DNA from: Paraburkholderia sp. LEh10
GTDB lineage: Bacteria; Pseudomonadota; Gammaproteobacteria; Burkholderiales; Burkholderiaceae
DNA length: 64,000 bases
NCBI RefSeq assembly: GCF_017814945.1
Contig: NZ_JAGIPX010000001.1
Coordinates: 62,001 to 126,000 of the forward strand
Reading direction: 5' to 3'
This document shows positions 45,880 through 54,540 of the stretch, one piece after another. Position numbers and translations under genes: made by a program. The notes under the pieces are model-generated. The model searched no databases. It was given only the letters and a program-made list of their open reading frames with translations, and was not told the origin of the DNA. Within the stretch, counting starts at the first letter, position 1. Each line of letters begins with the position of its first letter.

Positions 45880-46287
45880 ATGAACGACACTACCGAACTC
45901 ACCCAACGCGATCAGTCCACGCTCACGCGGCGGGGAGACGAACAGTCTGTGCGCCGCATGACGATCACCCCAGCCGTCGACATCTTTGAGGACGGGCAGG
46001 CCGTCACGCTATGGGCCGATCTGCCAGGCGTCACCAGAGACAAGCTGGACGTACGCGTGCACGACGGTAACCTCTCGATCGAGGCTGAGGCAGTCGTGCC
46101 GACGCCCGCCAACCTGCGCCTGCAGCATGCGGAAGTCCGCGAGCCGCGGTTCGCGCGCACCTTCACGTTGTCACCGGACTTCGACACCTCGAAGATCGAG
46201 GCCAGTCTCCAGGATGGCGTCCTGAAGCTGACCATCCCGCGCCGCGAGGAAGCGCGTCCGCGCCGCATAGAGGTGAAGACCGGCTGA
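45880..46287 (+). CDS. Small heat-shock protein (second Hsp20)
   Basis: 135 residues starting MNDTTELTQRDQSTL. Alpha-crystallin core: TPAVDIFEDGQAVTLWADLPGV, LDVRVHDGNLSIEAEAV, EPRFARTFTLSPDFDTSKIEA and SLQDGVLKLTIPRREE, the last holding the A/S-x-x-x-G-V-L motif. The C-terminal RPRRIEVKTG carries an I-x-V variant of the oligomerisation tail. It likely forms mixed assemblies with the preceding Hsp20, as two-member Hsp20 pairs do. Same transcript as the first hsp20. Confidence 0.92.
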   Translation: MNDTTELTQRDQSTLTRRGDEQSVRRMTITPAVDIFEDGQAVTLWADLPGVTRDKLDVRVHDGNLSIEAEAVVPTPANLRLQHAEVREPRFARTFTLSPDFDTSKIEASLQDGVLKLTIPRREEARPRRIEVKTG

Positions 46288-46362
46288 TCCGCTGGCAGGG
46301 AAAAATATCGGCGGTGGCGGCCTCGCGCTGCCACTGCCGGCACGGCGGAATGGGGAGGTTCG

Positions 46363-46671
46363 ATGCCTGAAGAAACGCGCCATTCGTGGAAGGGGTGTGA
46401 GATCCGTATCTGCACGATCCCCGTGCTGTACATGGTCTCGCGCGCATCAGAGCCAGACGGCTACGTCGCCATCGTGCGTGTCGAATCGGACGGCACGGTA
46501 CTGGCCGACTGGCATCTGCCACGCTACGCCGAGCGCTGGTCCAGCGCTGGCGAAGCGCGGCGGGCTGCGTTCGAGTACGTCGTGAAGCTGCTTGATCGCG
46601 GCGTGTTCGGCACCCCAGCCGCGCGCGCATCCGCAACTGCGGAAAGCTTGTATGAAACAGGTTCACACTGA
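46363..46671 (+). CDS. Hypothetical protein within the hsp20 cluster
   Basis: 102 residues starting MPEETRHSWKGCEIRI, preceded by GGGGAGG. A beta-rich first half (CEIRICTIPVLYMVSRAS, YVAIVRVESDGTVLADWHLP) is followed by a helix (GEARRAAFEYVVKLLDRG). The pattern, a strand pair ending in W-x-LP followed by a helix with a negatively charged start, is also seen in the small gene at 60945. No known function. Its position between two hsp20 genes makes it a likely heat-induced protein. Confidence 0.6.
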   Translation: MPEETRHSWKGCEIRICTIPVLYMVSRASEPDGYVAIVRVESDGTVLADWHLPRYAERWSSAGEARRAAFEYVVKLLDRGVFGTPAARASATAESLYETGSH

Positions 46672-46684
46672 AACGGAGAAAACC

Positions 46685-47251
46685 ATGGATACTGAGCTGC
46701 AAAAATGGAACCCGTTCAGATTCCTGCGCAAGGACAGGACGGGCCAAGACGAGAAGGCAAAATCAGCGGACACGGTGGCGCCGCCGTCGGAGCGAACTGA
46801 CGTCGCACGGCTTCTGCACGCCGATCCGTGGCGCATGATGCATGAGTTCCTGAACGACCCTTACTCGGGATTCGGGGCACTGGACCGCTGGTTCGGCGAC
46901 TTCACCCCGGCGCGTTTCCAGCCACATATCGATGTCGTCGATGAGGGCGACGCATTACGCGTAACGGCCGAACTCCCAGGCGTCGAACGCGAGGACCTGC
47001 ATACGACCGTTGAAAACGGAACCCTTGTGCTGCGCGGTGAAAAGAAACAGGACGTGCGCAGCGAGGAAAAAGGCTGCTACCGGCTTGAGCGGGCCTACGG
47101 CGCATTCCTGCGCACGATCCCGCTGCCTGAGGACGTCGATGTCGACAAGATCGACGCGCGTTTCGACAAGGGCGTGCTGAATGTACGCGTGCCTCGGACG
47201 GGCACAGCGCGAACGACTGCGCGGAGGATCGAAATCCGACAGGGAAAATAG
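46685..47251 (+). CDS. Small heat-shock protein (third Hsp20, heat-resistance-locus type)
   Basis: 188 residues from the ATG at 46685 with CGGAGAAA upstream. An extended N-terminus (ELQKWNPFRFLRKDRTGQD, then WRMMHEFLNDPYSGFGALDRWFG) precedes the alpha-crystallin domain: PHIDVVDEGDALRVTAELPGV, LVLRGEKKQDVRSEEKGCYRL, ERAYGAFLRTIPLPEDVDVDKI and ARFDKGVLNVRVP. The NPFRFLRK start and DRWFGDFTPARFQP segment are the features I associate with sHsp20 proteins of mobile heat-resistance loci. It completes the cluster; 14 bp separate it from the preceding hypothetical gene. Confidence 0.92.
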   Translation: MDTELQKWNPFRFLRKDRTGQDEKAKSADTVAPPSERTDVARLLHADPWRMMHEFLNDPYSGFGALDRWFGDFTPARFQPHIDVVDEGDALRVTAELPGVEREDLHTTVENGTLVLRGEKKQDVRSEEKGCYRLERAYGAFLRTIPLPEDVDVDKIDARFDKGVLNVRVPRTGTARTTARRIEIRQGK

Positions 47252-47510
47252 CGAACGCCCGAGCAGGGGACTGACCGCGACAGGTAGATTCTTCCCGGCT
47301 CTGTAACGTGTGTGTGTCGGTTCCGGCTTCAGCGCCGCACAGGCGTCGACCGAGGTAGGGCGATGACAGCTCCGCTCGCATGCCGCTGGAGCGTCAGCAC
47401 GGCTGCCGCCGGGCAACTCGGTGCTGTTCGCGGGTGCTGGATGCGGCCGTTATGTGGGCCCTCATGTGGCACGATTGATGCTCACTCGCGCGCATGCCTG
47501 GTCCGCTACC

Positions 47511-47954
47511 ATGCCTGCAAGTGGATACCTGCTGCTGGTCGAAGACGACACAGACATGCGCGAGCCATTGGGACTGCTCTTGAGGACCCGGGGCTATCGT
47601 GTGATCGTCGCCGATCACGGCGCCGGCGCGCCGGCTGCAATGGCCAGCCTGCGCCCGGACGCCGTGGTCACGGGCTGGTCGAGGCCGGTGTGGGACGGAG
47701 TCGCGCTTTGCCGTCGCATGCGTCGGGATGCGCGCCTCGCCACTGTGTCCGTCATGGTGATGTCAGCGTCGTCACACCCAGCAGGTACTGCCTCGTGGGA
47801 CGTGTATCTGCCAAAGCCGGTTACGATCGACCAGGTCGAGCAGGCCCTTCACACGCTGCTCGGGTCGCCGAAAGACGGGCGGGTCGGACAGTCGGGAGAC
47901 ACTGGCGATGATCAGTCGCGCCAGTCGAGCCAGCATTTAGCATTTAGCATCTAG
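47511..47954 (+). CDS. Stand-alone receiver protein with degenerate phospho-acceptor
   Basis: 147 residues from the ATG at 47511. The CheY-like fold is clear: YLLLVEDDTDMREPLGLLL with the acidic pair, PDAVVTGWSRPVWDGVALC where the phospho-acceptor Asp should be, VMVMSASSH with the switch Ser, and DVYLPKPVTIDQVEQAL with the conserved Lys. The acceptor position is Gly (VTGW, where relatives have VTDW), so ordinary phosphorylation is not possible. No output domain is present. The kinase gene starts 38 bp downstream, so it may modulate that kinase without phosphate. Confidence 0.78.
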   Translation: MPASGYLLLVEDDTDMREPLGLLLRTRGYRVIVADHGAGAPAAMASLRPDAVVTGWSRPVWDGVALCRRMRRDARLATVSVMVMSASSHPAGTASWDVYLPKPVTIDQVEQALHTLLGSPKDGRVGQSGDTGDDQSRQSSQHLAFSI

Positions 47955-47962
47955 CGTTTAGC
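47932..47962 (+). repeat. Short tandem heptamer repeat at a gene end
   Basis: AGCATTT-AGCATTT-AGCATCT-AGCGTTT-AGC is a run of four and a half 7-bp units that encodes the last residues (HLAFSI) and the TAG stop of the receiver gene and extends a few bases past it. Because seven is not a multiple of three, slippage would change the C-terminus and stop position. Confidence 0.6.
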
Positions 47963-47992
47963 TGCGCTAGCAACGTCACGGAGGATCAGGAT

Positions 47993-49183
47993 ATGCGCCT
48001 CGCGGACTTCATCGAATCCCATCTGGATTTGCTGGTCGCCGACTGGATCGAATTCGCCCGACGTCTCACGGATGACTCGCAGGACCTGTCCGACGAAGAA
48101 CTAAAGGACCTCGCCGCCCAACTGATGCTGGCCATCGCGGCTGACCTGCGAACTCCGCACATCAATGTCGGCCGGATTGCGGCACTGCATGCCGGCCGGT
48201 TTGCCGGGCCCGCGACCATCTCGCGCGTTGCCCGGGGCCACGCGGAAGAGCGCCACCGGCACGGCTTTACGCTCGATCAGATGATCGCCGAATTCAGAGC
48301 TCTGCGCGTGAGCGTCACACGCCGCTGGACGGTGCATGCAGACGGAGAAGACCTCGCGAGCACGATGGACGAACTGGTGCGATTTAATGAAGCGCTCGAC
48401 CAGGCACTCACGGAATCGATCGCCCACTACACGACCCAGCTAACGCGTACGCGTGACATGTTTGCGGGTGTGATCGCGCACGACCTGCGCTCCCCCGTGC
48501 AGGCAATCTCCATGTCCGCACAGGCGTTGCGACAGGCGCGCGCAAATCCGCAGCTGACGCTCAAGCTGCTCGGTCGCATCGAGGCCGCGTGCACAAGGCT
48601 GCGCCTGCTTATCAACGACGTGCTCGATTTCGCGCGCACGAGACTGGGCGATATCCTGCCGATGAATCTCCAGCCTGCCAGTCTTCGCGAGATCGTGGTG
48701 CGCGCCATTGACGAGGTCAGTGCTTCGACGCCCGGTTTCCGTGTGCGCAAGCAATTGGGTGATGACAACGCGATCGGTTGCTTCGATGAACAGCGTTTGA
48801 CGCAGGTCGTCGTCAACCTGCTCTTGAATGCCGTGCAGCATGGCGATCCTCAAGCGGAGATCGACGTAGAACTTGGCCGGCAGGACGACGGACTCGCGCT
48901 GGCCGTCAGTAACCATGGGCAGACGTTGCCGCCCGAGGTGCTGGCCACCGTCTTCGATCCGCTGCGTCGCGCTGCGCGAGACACGTCGGCGGGCAGGGTC
49001 GGCAAGGGAGTCGGGCTTGGACTCTACATCGTGCGCGAGATCGTACGGGCCCACGGCGGCCATGTGGAAATGCAGTCGAGCGGGGGCGTCACCACCGTAC
49101 GTGTCTGGTTACCGGCTGACGACGCACGGGTTTCGCCGTCCCGTCCCCTGCAAGAAACGCCGATGAGTGAATCTGAACCTTGA
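47993..49183 (+). CDS. Sensor histidine kinase with RsbRD-like N-terminal domain
   Basis: 396 residues, cytosolic. The first about 145 residues are helical (FIESHLDLLVADWIEFARRL, RHGFTLDQMIAEFRALR) and match the RsbRD/RsbU-type sensor module. HisKA follows with FAGVIAHDLRSPVQAI and the phospho-His, then HATPase_c: VVVNLLLNAVQHG, AVSNHGQTLPPEV (D-box partly altered), GKGVGLGLYIVREIVRAHGG. Such soluble stress-sensing kinases are common in Burkholderiaceae. It is preceded by GGAGGATC and is coupled by position to the degenerate receiver gene. Confidence 0.86.
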   Translation: MRLADFIESHLDLLVADWIEFARRLTDDSQDLSDEELKDLAAQLMLAIAADLRTPHINVGRIAALHAGRFAGPATISRVARGHAEERHRHGFTLDQMIAEFRALRVSVTRRWTVHADGEDLASTMDELVRFNEALDQALTESIAHYTTQLTRTRDMFAGVIAHDLRSPVQAISMSAQALRQARANPQLTLKLLGRIEAACTRLRLLINDVLDFARTRLGDILPMNLQPASLREIVVRAIDEVSASTPGFRVRKQLGDDNAIGCFDEQRLTQVVVNLLLNAVQHGDPQAEIDVELGRQDDGLALAVSNHGQTLPPEVLATVFDPLRRAARDTSAGRVGKGVGLGLYIVREIVRAHGGHVEMQSSGGVTTVRVWLPADDARVSPSRPLQETPMSESEP

Positions 49184-49695
49184 TCGTCCAGCAGGACACC
49201 TGTCTGCATAACGCGCGGCCACCTTTGCGCCGTGCAACGCTTGTCTACGTCCACGGTGCTCATATGGCCGATAGTCTGCGGTACTTAACTGGCAAGACAG
49301 GAAACGGAAACGAAGCATGTTGCGCTCGCAACCTTGACCGGGGCCGAAGGGTCGCAAGAATGACGACACTGAACAGCAACGCGATCTTCAGGGCGCGCCG
49401 CATCGCACGGAAATGTGTGCGCAATAATTGCTGTCGTCGGCGAGCCCCGAGTCATTCTTATTGCCTTCCGTGCCCTTCCCCGCAAGACCAATAGACGCTC
49501 CAAGCTCTGAAACCTCGAGCTATCAGGCATTCAGACGACACACGGGCTGCGAACCGCGAACGAGGCGGGCCAAGAGGCGCGACGCGGTACGTCGGATGCT
49601 GCTGTTCGCTTGCAGTGCCTCATGTCCGCTCATGACGACGCAGGCTGAGGACGCAGATCGCTGCGGAAGACGAGAAGGATGCGTGGAGACGCGAT
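49184..49695. other. Intergenic stretch without a supportable gene
   Basis: About 510 bp between the kinase and the lipoprotein gene. Frames present are short, cysteine- and arginine-rich and lack ribosome-binding sites. I see no tRNA, repeat or recognisable relic here; the promoter of the lipoprotein gene is presumably near 49640. Confidence 0.5.
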
Positions 49696-50007
49696 ATGAA
49701 CGAGTTCTTCGGAAACCGCTCGACGCTTACCGCGTTGGCTTTCCTGTTGTCTGGATGTGCCGTCGCCGTCGTGCCACAGGGTGGCACACATCTCACTCCG
49801 ACGGAGTGCCGTGACCTCGCCGCGCTCAGAAGCCAGTCGCCGCCTACCATGGCCGAACACCACAGTGAACTGGCCGCGCTGAGGAAAGCAGGATACGACC
49901 CGTCGCCATGGTACGACGACCCGTACTACCCGGAAGACCTGCAGGCAGCACAGCGCCTGGTCGATTACTGGTCCAGGACCGAGTGCCCAGCACTTCTCCC
50001 TCACTAA
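49696..50007 (+). CDS. DUF4148-like lipoprotein
   Basis: 103 residues, ATG at 49696 with GGAGACG upstream. The signal peptide ends in a lipobox: LTALAFLLSGC, so the mature protein begins with lipidated Cys. The region SELAALRKAGYDPSPWYDD and YYPEDLQAAQRLV follows the pattern of DUF4148 proteins of Burkholderiaceae (G-Y-x-P ... Y-P-x-D-x-Q-A-A), though DUF4148 proteins are usually secreted and not lipidated. Function unknown; envelope localisation is likely. Confidence 0.65.
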   Translation: MNEFFGNRSTLTALAFLLSGCAVAVVPQGGTHLTPTECRDLAALRSQSPPTMAEHHSELAALRKAGYDPSPWYDDPYYPEDLQAAQRLVDYWSRTECPALLPH

Positions 50008-50129
50008 ACCCGGTCTTTTGTCCCCGCGAGAAATGAGCGAACAGGTCATTCCCTCCGTCGCTTCAAACGCTGATTTCTTGCAAAGACGCTCGCATGAACG
50101 ACTCACGACCTCGCAAGACGGAGTTCAAG

Positions 50130-50708
50130 ATGCATCCTGCACAACTGATTCTGATGTATGGCGTGATTCCACTATGGCTGGCAGCGGGCGTAGCCGATTG
50201 GGCCTGCCACAAGGCAACTTCCATCGAGTCGACGACGGGCACGAAGGAATCGTTGATTCACATTCTGATGCTCGTCGAAGTCGGCATACCGTTGGTCGCG
50301 GCGCTGCTCCTTCAGATCAACGCAGCCCTCATTGCAACGATGTTCGCGGCGTTCGCATTACACGAGGCCACGGCGTTGTGGGACGTATCGTTCGCGAGCC
50401 GCTCGATGCGTCGCGTATCGCCGTTCGAACAGCACGTCCACAGCTATCTCGAGCTGACACCTCTGCTCGCGATCGTTTGCGTTGCCATTCTGCATTGGCC
50501 CGAGGTCGTGGCGCTGTTAGACGCGGATGCGGTCGCCGACTTTCGTTTGCGCTTCAAGGCGCATCCCTTGCCAGCTGCGTATCTAGCGGTCACGTTCGCG
50601 TGCATCGCATGCTTCGGAGTCTTCCCGTTCGTCGAGGAACTCTGGCGCTGTTTGCGCTCGAAAAGACAATTGCACGGCAGCCGCCCGTCACACGCGCGAG
50701 CGCAGTAG
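50130..50708 (+). CDS. Integral membrane protein, four or five helices
   Basis: 192 residues from the ATG at 50130, which has CGGAG six bases before it (an ATG at 50094 is less likely). Hydrophobic segments: LILMYGVIPLWLAAGVADW, LIHILMLVEVGIPLVAALLL, INAALIATMFAAFALHEA, LELTPLLAIVCVAILHW, and AAYLAVTFACIACFGVFPF. Conserved His residues (ACHK, IHI, LHE, EQHVH) could bind heme or metal within the membrane. A family name is not certain. It is an isolated gene between the lipoprotein and the small minus-strand gene. Confidence 0.65.
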   Translation: MHPAQLILMYGVIPLWLAAGVADWACHKATSIESTTGTKESLIHILMLVEVGIPLVAALLLQINAALIATMFAAFALHEATALWDVSFASRSMRRVSPFEQHVHSYLELTPLLAIVCVAILHWPEVVALLDADAVADFRLRFKAHPLPAAYLAVTFACIACFGVFPFVEELWRCLRSKRQLHGSRPSHARAQ

Positions 50709-51065
50709 AAAAAATGGTGAGTGGAAAGCAGCGGTGAACGAACCCCCGACCTGGCGCCCTTCACACGCGTGAATCCGCCCGCCACGAACTCTTGTCGAAG
50801 GTTGCATTGAGCGTGATCCAGTCGGTCGAGCGGTCCGCACGAATTTTGATGAAGTTTCAGGTGCCGGGGCGTCCGTAAATGCAGGTTAGTGGACATGCCA
50901 GTAATACAACCAGTGATACAACGGTTGACGCGCTATTCTCGCGTCGAGGGCGCGACCCGGGATATATGCGCGGCGACACCGCTCGCTGCGCACTGACGTG
51001 CGTTAAGGATTTGGGCGCATGCGACAAGGCATGGCCGCGATGCGCCGCGCCGTTCAACCGAGGCG
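50709..51065. other. Intergenic stretch without a supportable gene
   Basis: About 360 bp. A minus-strand frame here (GPLDRLDHAQCNLRQEFVAG) looks coding-like and may be an old gene fragment, but I cannot match it to a family. No RNA gene or terminator is evident. Confidence 0.4.
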
Positions 51066-51290
51066 CTATGCGGTGCGCGCCTCACTGCCTTTCAGTTCAC
51101 TGTGCCTGTGCGAATGAGTCGCAGCGTATTTCAATTCGTAGTGAGCGCCCTTGCCGCTGCGAGTCGGCGGAAAGCGCTCTCCCTCGACGCACGTCACCTC
51201 GAAGGTGCCCTTGCCATCGTCGTAAACGACGGAATAGATGCCGGACGTCTTGACGATCTCGCCAGACTTGAACGAATTGTCGCCTGCCAT
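51066..51290 (-). CDS. Small YjzC-like protein
   Basis: 74 residues from the ATG at 51290, which has GGAGG five bases upstream. Starts MAGDNSFKSGEIVKTSGIYS and contains VTCVEGERFPPTRSGKGAHY. The order FK-SGEI-SGIYSV...V.GERFPPT parallels YjzC-family proteins (F.PG...G.Y.E....V....GERFP), a small beta-rich family of unknown function. The C-terminus is His-rich (ATHSHRHSEL). The chosen start matters: upstream frame extension has no ribosome site. Confidence 0.65.
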   Translation of the reverse strand: MAGDNSFKSGEIVKTSGIYSVVYDDGKGTFEVTCVEGERFPPTRSGKGAHYELKYAATHSHRHSELKGSEARTA

Positions 51291-51434
51291 ATGTGCCTCC
51301 GTGGTGGTTACGTGCGTGACATTCAGCAAGGCACATGCCGTTGGATGTTGCGAGCCCGCGGCATGGATGAAGGTTCATGCTCTGCGAGGCATCGCACTTG
51401 CTGGACGCATCAACAGGAGCCGGGCCTCGCGCTC

Positions 51435-52757
51435 ATGCCCTCGCCGATTGGCGCGGCGCGCGACACCGTCTTTCCAAAGTTGGTCGCGTATAACGCAGTC
51501 GATGCGGGGAACGTTGTGAACGGGAAATCAACGAAAGGCAAAGCCTATCCTCGTCCAGACGACAGGCAGCCACGCCTCGCCGCACGGCGCCGGGAAAAGA
51601 TGGCGCGCTCGGCACACGCATACGTTCGCGGTAGCGCTTCCCTCTTCTATCAATGGCTCGACGCGCAAAAAGCAGGGGCATTGCCGGAGGGCCCGGCCGT
51701 ATGGATCGGCGGCGACTGCCATCTCGGCAACCTGGGGCCCGTCTCCAGTGCCGCAGGCCACGTCGCCGTGCAGTTGCGGGACCTGGACAACAGCGTAATC
51801 GGCAATCCGCTGCATGACCTTCTGCGCCTGGGACTGTCGCTGACCACGGCTGCGCGCAGCGCGGACCTGCCGGGGGTGATCAGCAGCAGCATGATTGAGG
51901 CGCTTGCCGATGGTTATGAGCAGGCATTCGACGAAACACGCAGTGACATCACATCGTCCACGAAACGACCGGCCGTTGTGAACATCGCCATGAAAGAGGC
52001 AAAGCACCGCTCGTGGCAAAAAATGGACCGGCAGACGATCGACCACACAGGAGCGGCAATACCGCTTGGCAAGCGTTTCTGGCCACTATCCGAGGACGAA
52101 CGCGTTGCCATTCACGCACTGTTCGAAACAGAACCCACTCGAAGTCTCATTCATTCCGCGCTCACTCACCCGTCGGACGCGAGCTCGACCAAAGTCTCCG
52201 TCCTGGATGCAGCATTCTGGGTCAAAGGCTGCAGTTCTCTCGGCCGGCGCCGCTATGCCGTGCTGCTCGACATCGACGGCACCTGTGCGAAGGGTGGACC
52301 GCCATGCCTCGTCGACATCAAGGAAGCGGTCGGTTCAGAGGCGCCTCGACAGGATGACGCGAGCATGCCGCGAGACAACGCAAAGCGCGTTCTGGAAGGT
52401 GCGCGGCATCTGACGCCGATGCTCGGTGACAGGATGGTTGCGGCGCGGCTGGACGGCGCCGCTGTCGTGATTCGCGAGCTTATGCCCGAAGACCTGAAGC
52501 TGGACGCAGAAAATCTCACCGAAGAAGATGCCGTAAACGCTGCACATTTTCTTGCGCTGGTGATCGGTCAGGCGCATTCGAGGCAGATGGACCCGCAGAC
52601 TCGACGTGCATGGCTCGATGAACTGAAAAAGGGGCGGCCGAAAACGCTCACCAGCCCCGCATGGCTTTGGCGAAGTATCGTCGAGCTGATGGTCGCGCAT
52701 GAGCGCGCGTATCTCGAGCATTGCCGACGATACGCGCTCGACCGCCGAAACCGATAG
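51435..52757 (+). CDS. DUF2252-family protein (kinase-like fold)
   Basis: About 440 residues from the ATG at 51435; the start is uncertain because the nearest purine-rich site (AGGAG near 51414) is rather far, and the frame is open further upstream. The diagnostic segment AVWIGGDCHLGNLGPV holds a G-D-x-H-x-x-N motif as in aminoglycoside-phosphotransferase-like folds; LRDLDNSVIGNPLHDLLRLG is the family's second conserved block. Others: DIDGTCAKGGPPCLVDIKEA and VIRELMPEDLKL. DUF2252 proteins are common in actinobacteria and proteobacteria, with no established substrate. A phosphotransfer role is possible. Confidence 0.82.
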   Translation: MPSPIGAARDTVFPKLVAYNAVDAGNVVNGKSTKGKAYPRPDDRQPRLAARRREKMARSAHAYVRGSASLFYQWLDAQKAGALPEGPAVWIGGDCHLGNLGPVSSAAGHVAVQLRDLDNSVIGNPLHDLLRLGLSLTTAARSADLPGVISSSMIEALADGYEQAFDETRSDITSSTKRPAVVNIAMKEAKHRSWQKMDRQTIDHTGAAIPLGKRFWPLSEDERVAIHALFETEPTRSLIHSALTHPSDASSTKVSVLDAAFWVKGCSSLGRRRYAVLLDIDGTCAKGGPPCLVDIKEAVGSEAPRQDDASMPRDNAKRVLEGARHLTPMLGDRMVAARLDGAAVVIRELMPEDLKLDAENLTEEDAVNAAHFLALVIGQAHSRQMDPQTRRAWLDELKKGRPKTLTSPAWLWRSIVELMVAHERAYLEHCRRYALDRRNR

Positions 52758-53191
52758 TTCGCCGGGTCCGGTAACGGCGCGCCCATTCATGCGGCTTCGG
52801 CGTGAGCTATGTCGGCCATTTACCGCGAACGGGGCGGCGACGCGACCTGGCCGTCCGTGTAGACAACCTGTAACTCCTTGTTGACGCCGCTCACAGCATG
52901 AGCGGATAGCCCGCCAATACAGTCGAGCCGACACCGGAAATCGCGTCCTCGCGGGCGCTGCTGCCCACCCGTCGACAGCGTACGCCCTGCAAATTCGAAC
53001 GCCGCGATTTCAGGCGCGAGCGTCGCCGGAAGCGATGGTCGACTTGACCGGCAAAACGCTTTGGAAGCGCCGTCACGTCGTCGACGCGAGGCTGCCAGCC
53101 GCAAGCTGCGAGGTCGCTCTTATAGCAACGCAGTGGGATCGCGAGATGCTGTAGACAGCCTGCCCACCGATTTATCTCACGGGAGGATGAC
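52758..53191. other. Intergenic stretch without a supportable gene
   Basis: About 430 bp between the DUF2252 gene and the small exported protein. Frames here are antisense-like and lack ribosome sites. A purine-rich GGGAGGATGAC at 53180-53190 belongs to the next gene. Nothing else is recognised. Confidence 0.5.
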
Positions 53192-53443
53192 ATGCTCAAA
53201 TCACTGGCCGTTGCAGTCCTGCTTGCCTGTGCTGCGCAAGCGGGTGCACAACAATCCGACGGCAAACAGCAATCCGAAAGCGACGGCACCTCGGTGCAGT
53301 CAGGCACGGCAGGCAAAAGCATGACCAGCCAGGCGGAGCAAGGCAGCAAGGGCCCCGCATCGGGTACGTTGATGGACAAACGTGCAAAGGCTTTGTCTCC
53401 CAACGAAGCTTCCGGCGGCAAGACAGGCAAAATCAGTCAGTAA
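53192..53443 (+). CDS. Small secreted protein, low complexity
   Basis: 83 residues with a perfect ribosome site (GGGAGGATGAC) before the ATG at 53192. A signal peptide LKSLAVAVLLACAAQAGAQ is cleaved near residue 20. The mature part is Ser/Gly/Gln/Lys-rich and disordered (DGKQQSESDGTSVQSGTAGK, MTSQAEQGSKGPASGTLMDK). No motif is recognised. Such short periplasmic proteins often accompany stress responses in this group; that is only a suggestion. Confidence 0.7.
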   Translation: MLKSLAVAVLLACAAQAGAQQSDGKQQSESDGTSVQSGTAGKSMTSQAEQGSKGPASGTLMDKRAKALSPNEASGGKTGKISQ

Positions 53444-53845
53444 TCGACCAGCGGGCGGCATGGTCAGGCCGCGTGTGCCCCGCACGCGGGCTCACCACTC
53501 CCAGCATAACGCTTTCGTCCGCAGCGCCTGCAGATGCCTTGGCCCGCAGCAGTTGGCCGCCATGCGGCCCGACGGAGCGGCAGTCCGCCGCTCATGATCG
53601 ACGCTCAGCGCCGGCCGCGTCGGACCGGGGACGGCGCGCATGTTACCTTTCGCGGCCGAAATCTACGCACTTGACCGGGCACTCGAACTCCTCGCCGTGG
53701 ACACATCCATGCCGATTCACTTCAGCTTCCCGCACCGGCTTCCGCCCAACGAGTGACCTCATTGCCACGCAAAAATCCGACCGCCCCGCCTGCGGCGCAC
53801 AGTCCTCCAGTCACCAACGACATCGTGCCGTTTCTGACCTGCTGC
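53444..53845. other. Intergenic stretch without a supportable gene
   Basis: About 400 bp before the cold-shock gene. A 38-codon frame from 53640 (MLPFAAEIYALDRALELLAV...) reads like protein but has no ribosome site. The longer plus frame from 53473 is antisense to the cold-shock gene end and is rejected. Confidence 0.4.
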
Positions 53846-54049
53846 TTATAGAGGCTGGATATTGGCTGCCTGCTTCCCTTTGGGCCCTTGCTTGACGTCA
53901 AAGGACACTCGCTGCCCCTCTTGCAAGGATTTAAAGCCTTGGGCCTGCACCTCTGAAAAGTGTGCAAACAGGTCGTCTCCGCCCTCGTCAGGCGTGATGA
54001 ATCCGAATCCCTTCGCATCGTTGAACCATTTCACCGTTCCCGTTGCCAT
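53846..54049 (-). CDS. Cold-shock protein (CspA family)
   Basis: 67 residues starting [31 protein letters not shown] precedes the ATG. RNP1 (KGFGFI) and RNP2 (DLFAHF) are intact, followed by [16 protein letters not shown]. It is a single OB-fold that binds single-stranded RNA or DNA and melts RNA structure; length is standard. It is monocistronic, with about 130 bp of possible leader upstream, as is usual for cspA-type genes. Confidence 0.95.
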   Translation of the reverse strand: MATGTVKWFNDAKGFGFITPDEGGDDLFAHFSEVQAQGFKSLQEGQRVSFDVKQGPKGKQAANIQPL

Positions 54050-54504
54050 TAATCACCTCCATCTCGACTAGCGCTCACGAAAACATTGCGCAAAGTACAT
54101 GCCGCACCGAATCGCCGTACTGGCGACGCGTCCAGCATAGACTCTGACGATCACGGAGCGCTTCAGGAATACGCGATGCTCGCACCGCTCCACGTCGCGG
54201 CTGTCGGCGAAGATATCGAGCTGCGCAGTGCACGCGCGCGCGACGCCGCCTGGTCGCGCTGCACGCGCGCCTCAGCGAGGCTGGCTGCCTGAGAAGCGCC
54301 GGCTTGACCAACGCGCGTCGTCTGAAGTTGCGCGACGGATTCAAACCAGGCGAAGCCGTTTGAACCGGCGACGCTGCTAGAGTCGCTCCCCAGCCTTGAG
54401 GAGAGCGCAGGCGGCCCCCTCTCTCGATGGGGCTGGCGCGCGAGCGGCCCTGGAACGGAAGATAGTCAATCGCAAAGTGGGTTACCAATGGGGCGAGCTG
54501 GAAT
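54050..54504. other. Intergenic stretch without a supportable gene
   Basis: About 450 bp upstream of the cold-shock gene (leader and promoter on the minus strand) and upstream of the insertion-sequence relic. Long minus-strand frame there is arginine-rich and not gene-like. No RNA gene recognised. Confidence 0.45.
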
Positions 54505-54540
54505 ATGTGGGGTTCCCAACAAAGCAGATATCTGCCAACG

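Noticed and set aside
49180..49494. A 104-codon plus-strand frame after the kinase gene
   Set aside because: No ribosome-binding site, Cys/Arg-rich composition, no motif.
51102..51434. Upstream extension of the DUF2252 frame
   Set aside because: It overlaps the small YjzC-like gene on the other strand, which has a strong ribosome site; the extension is not conserved-looking.
53473..53895. A 140-codon plus-strand frame near the cold-shock gene
   Set aside because: Its end is antisense to the cold-shock gene; low complexity and no ribosome site.
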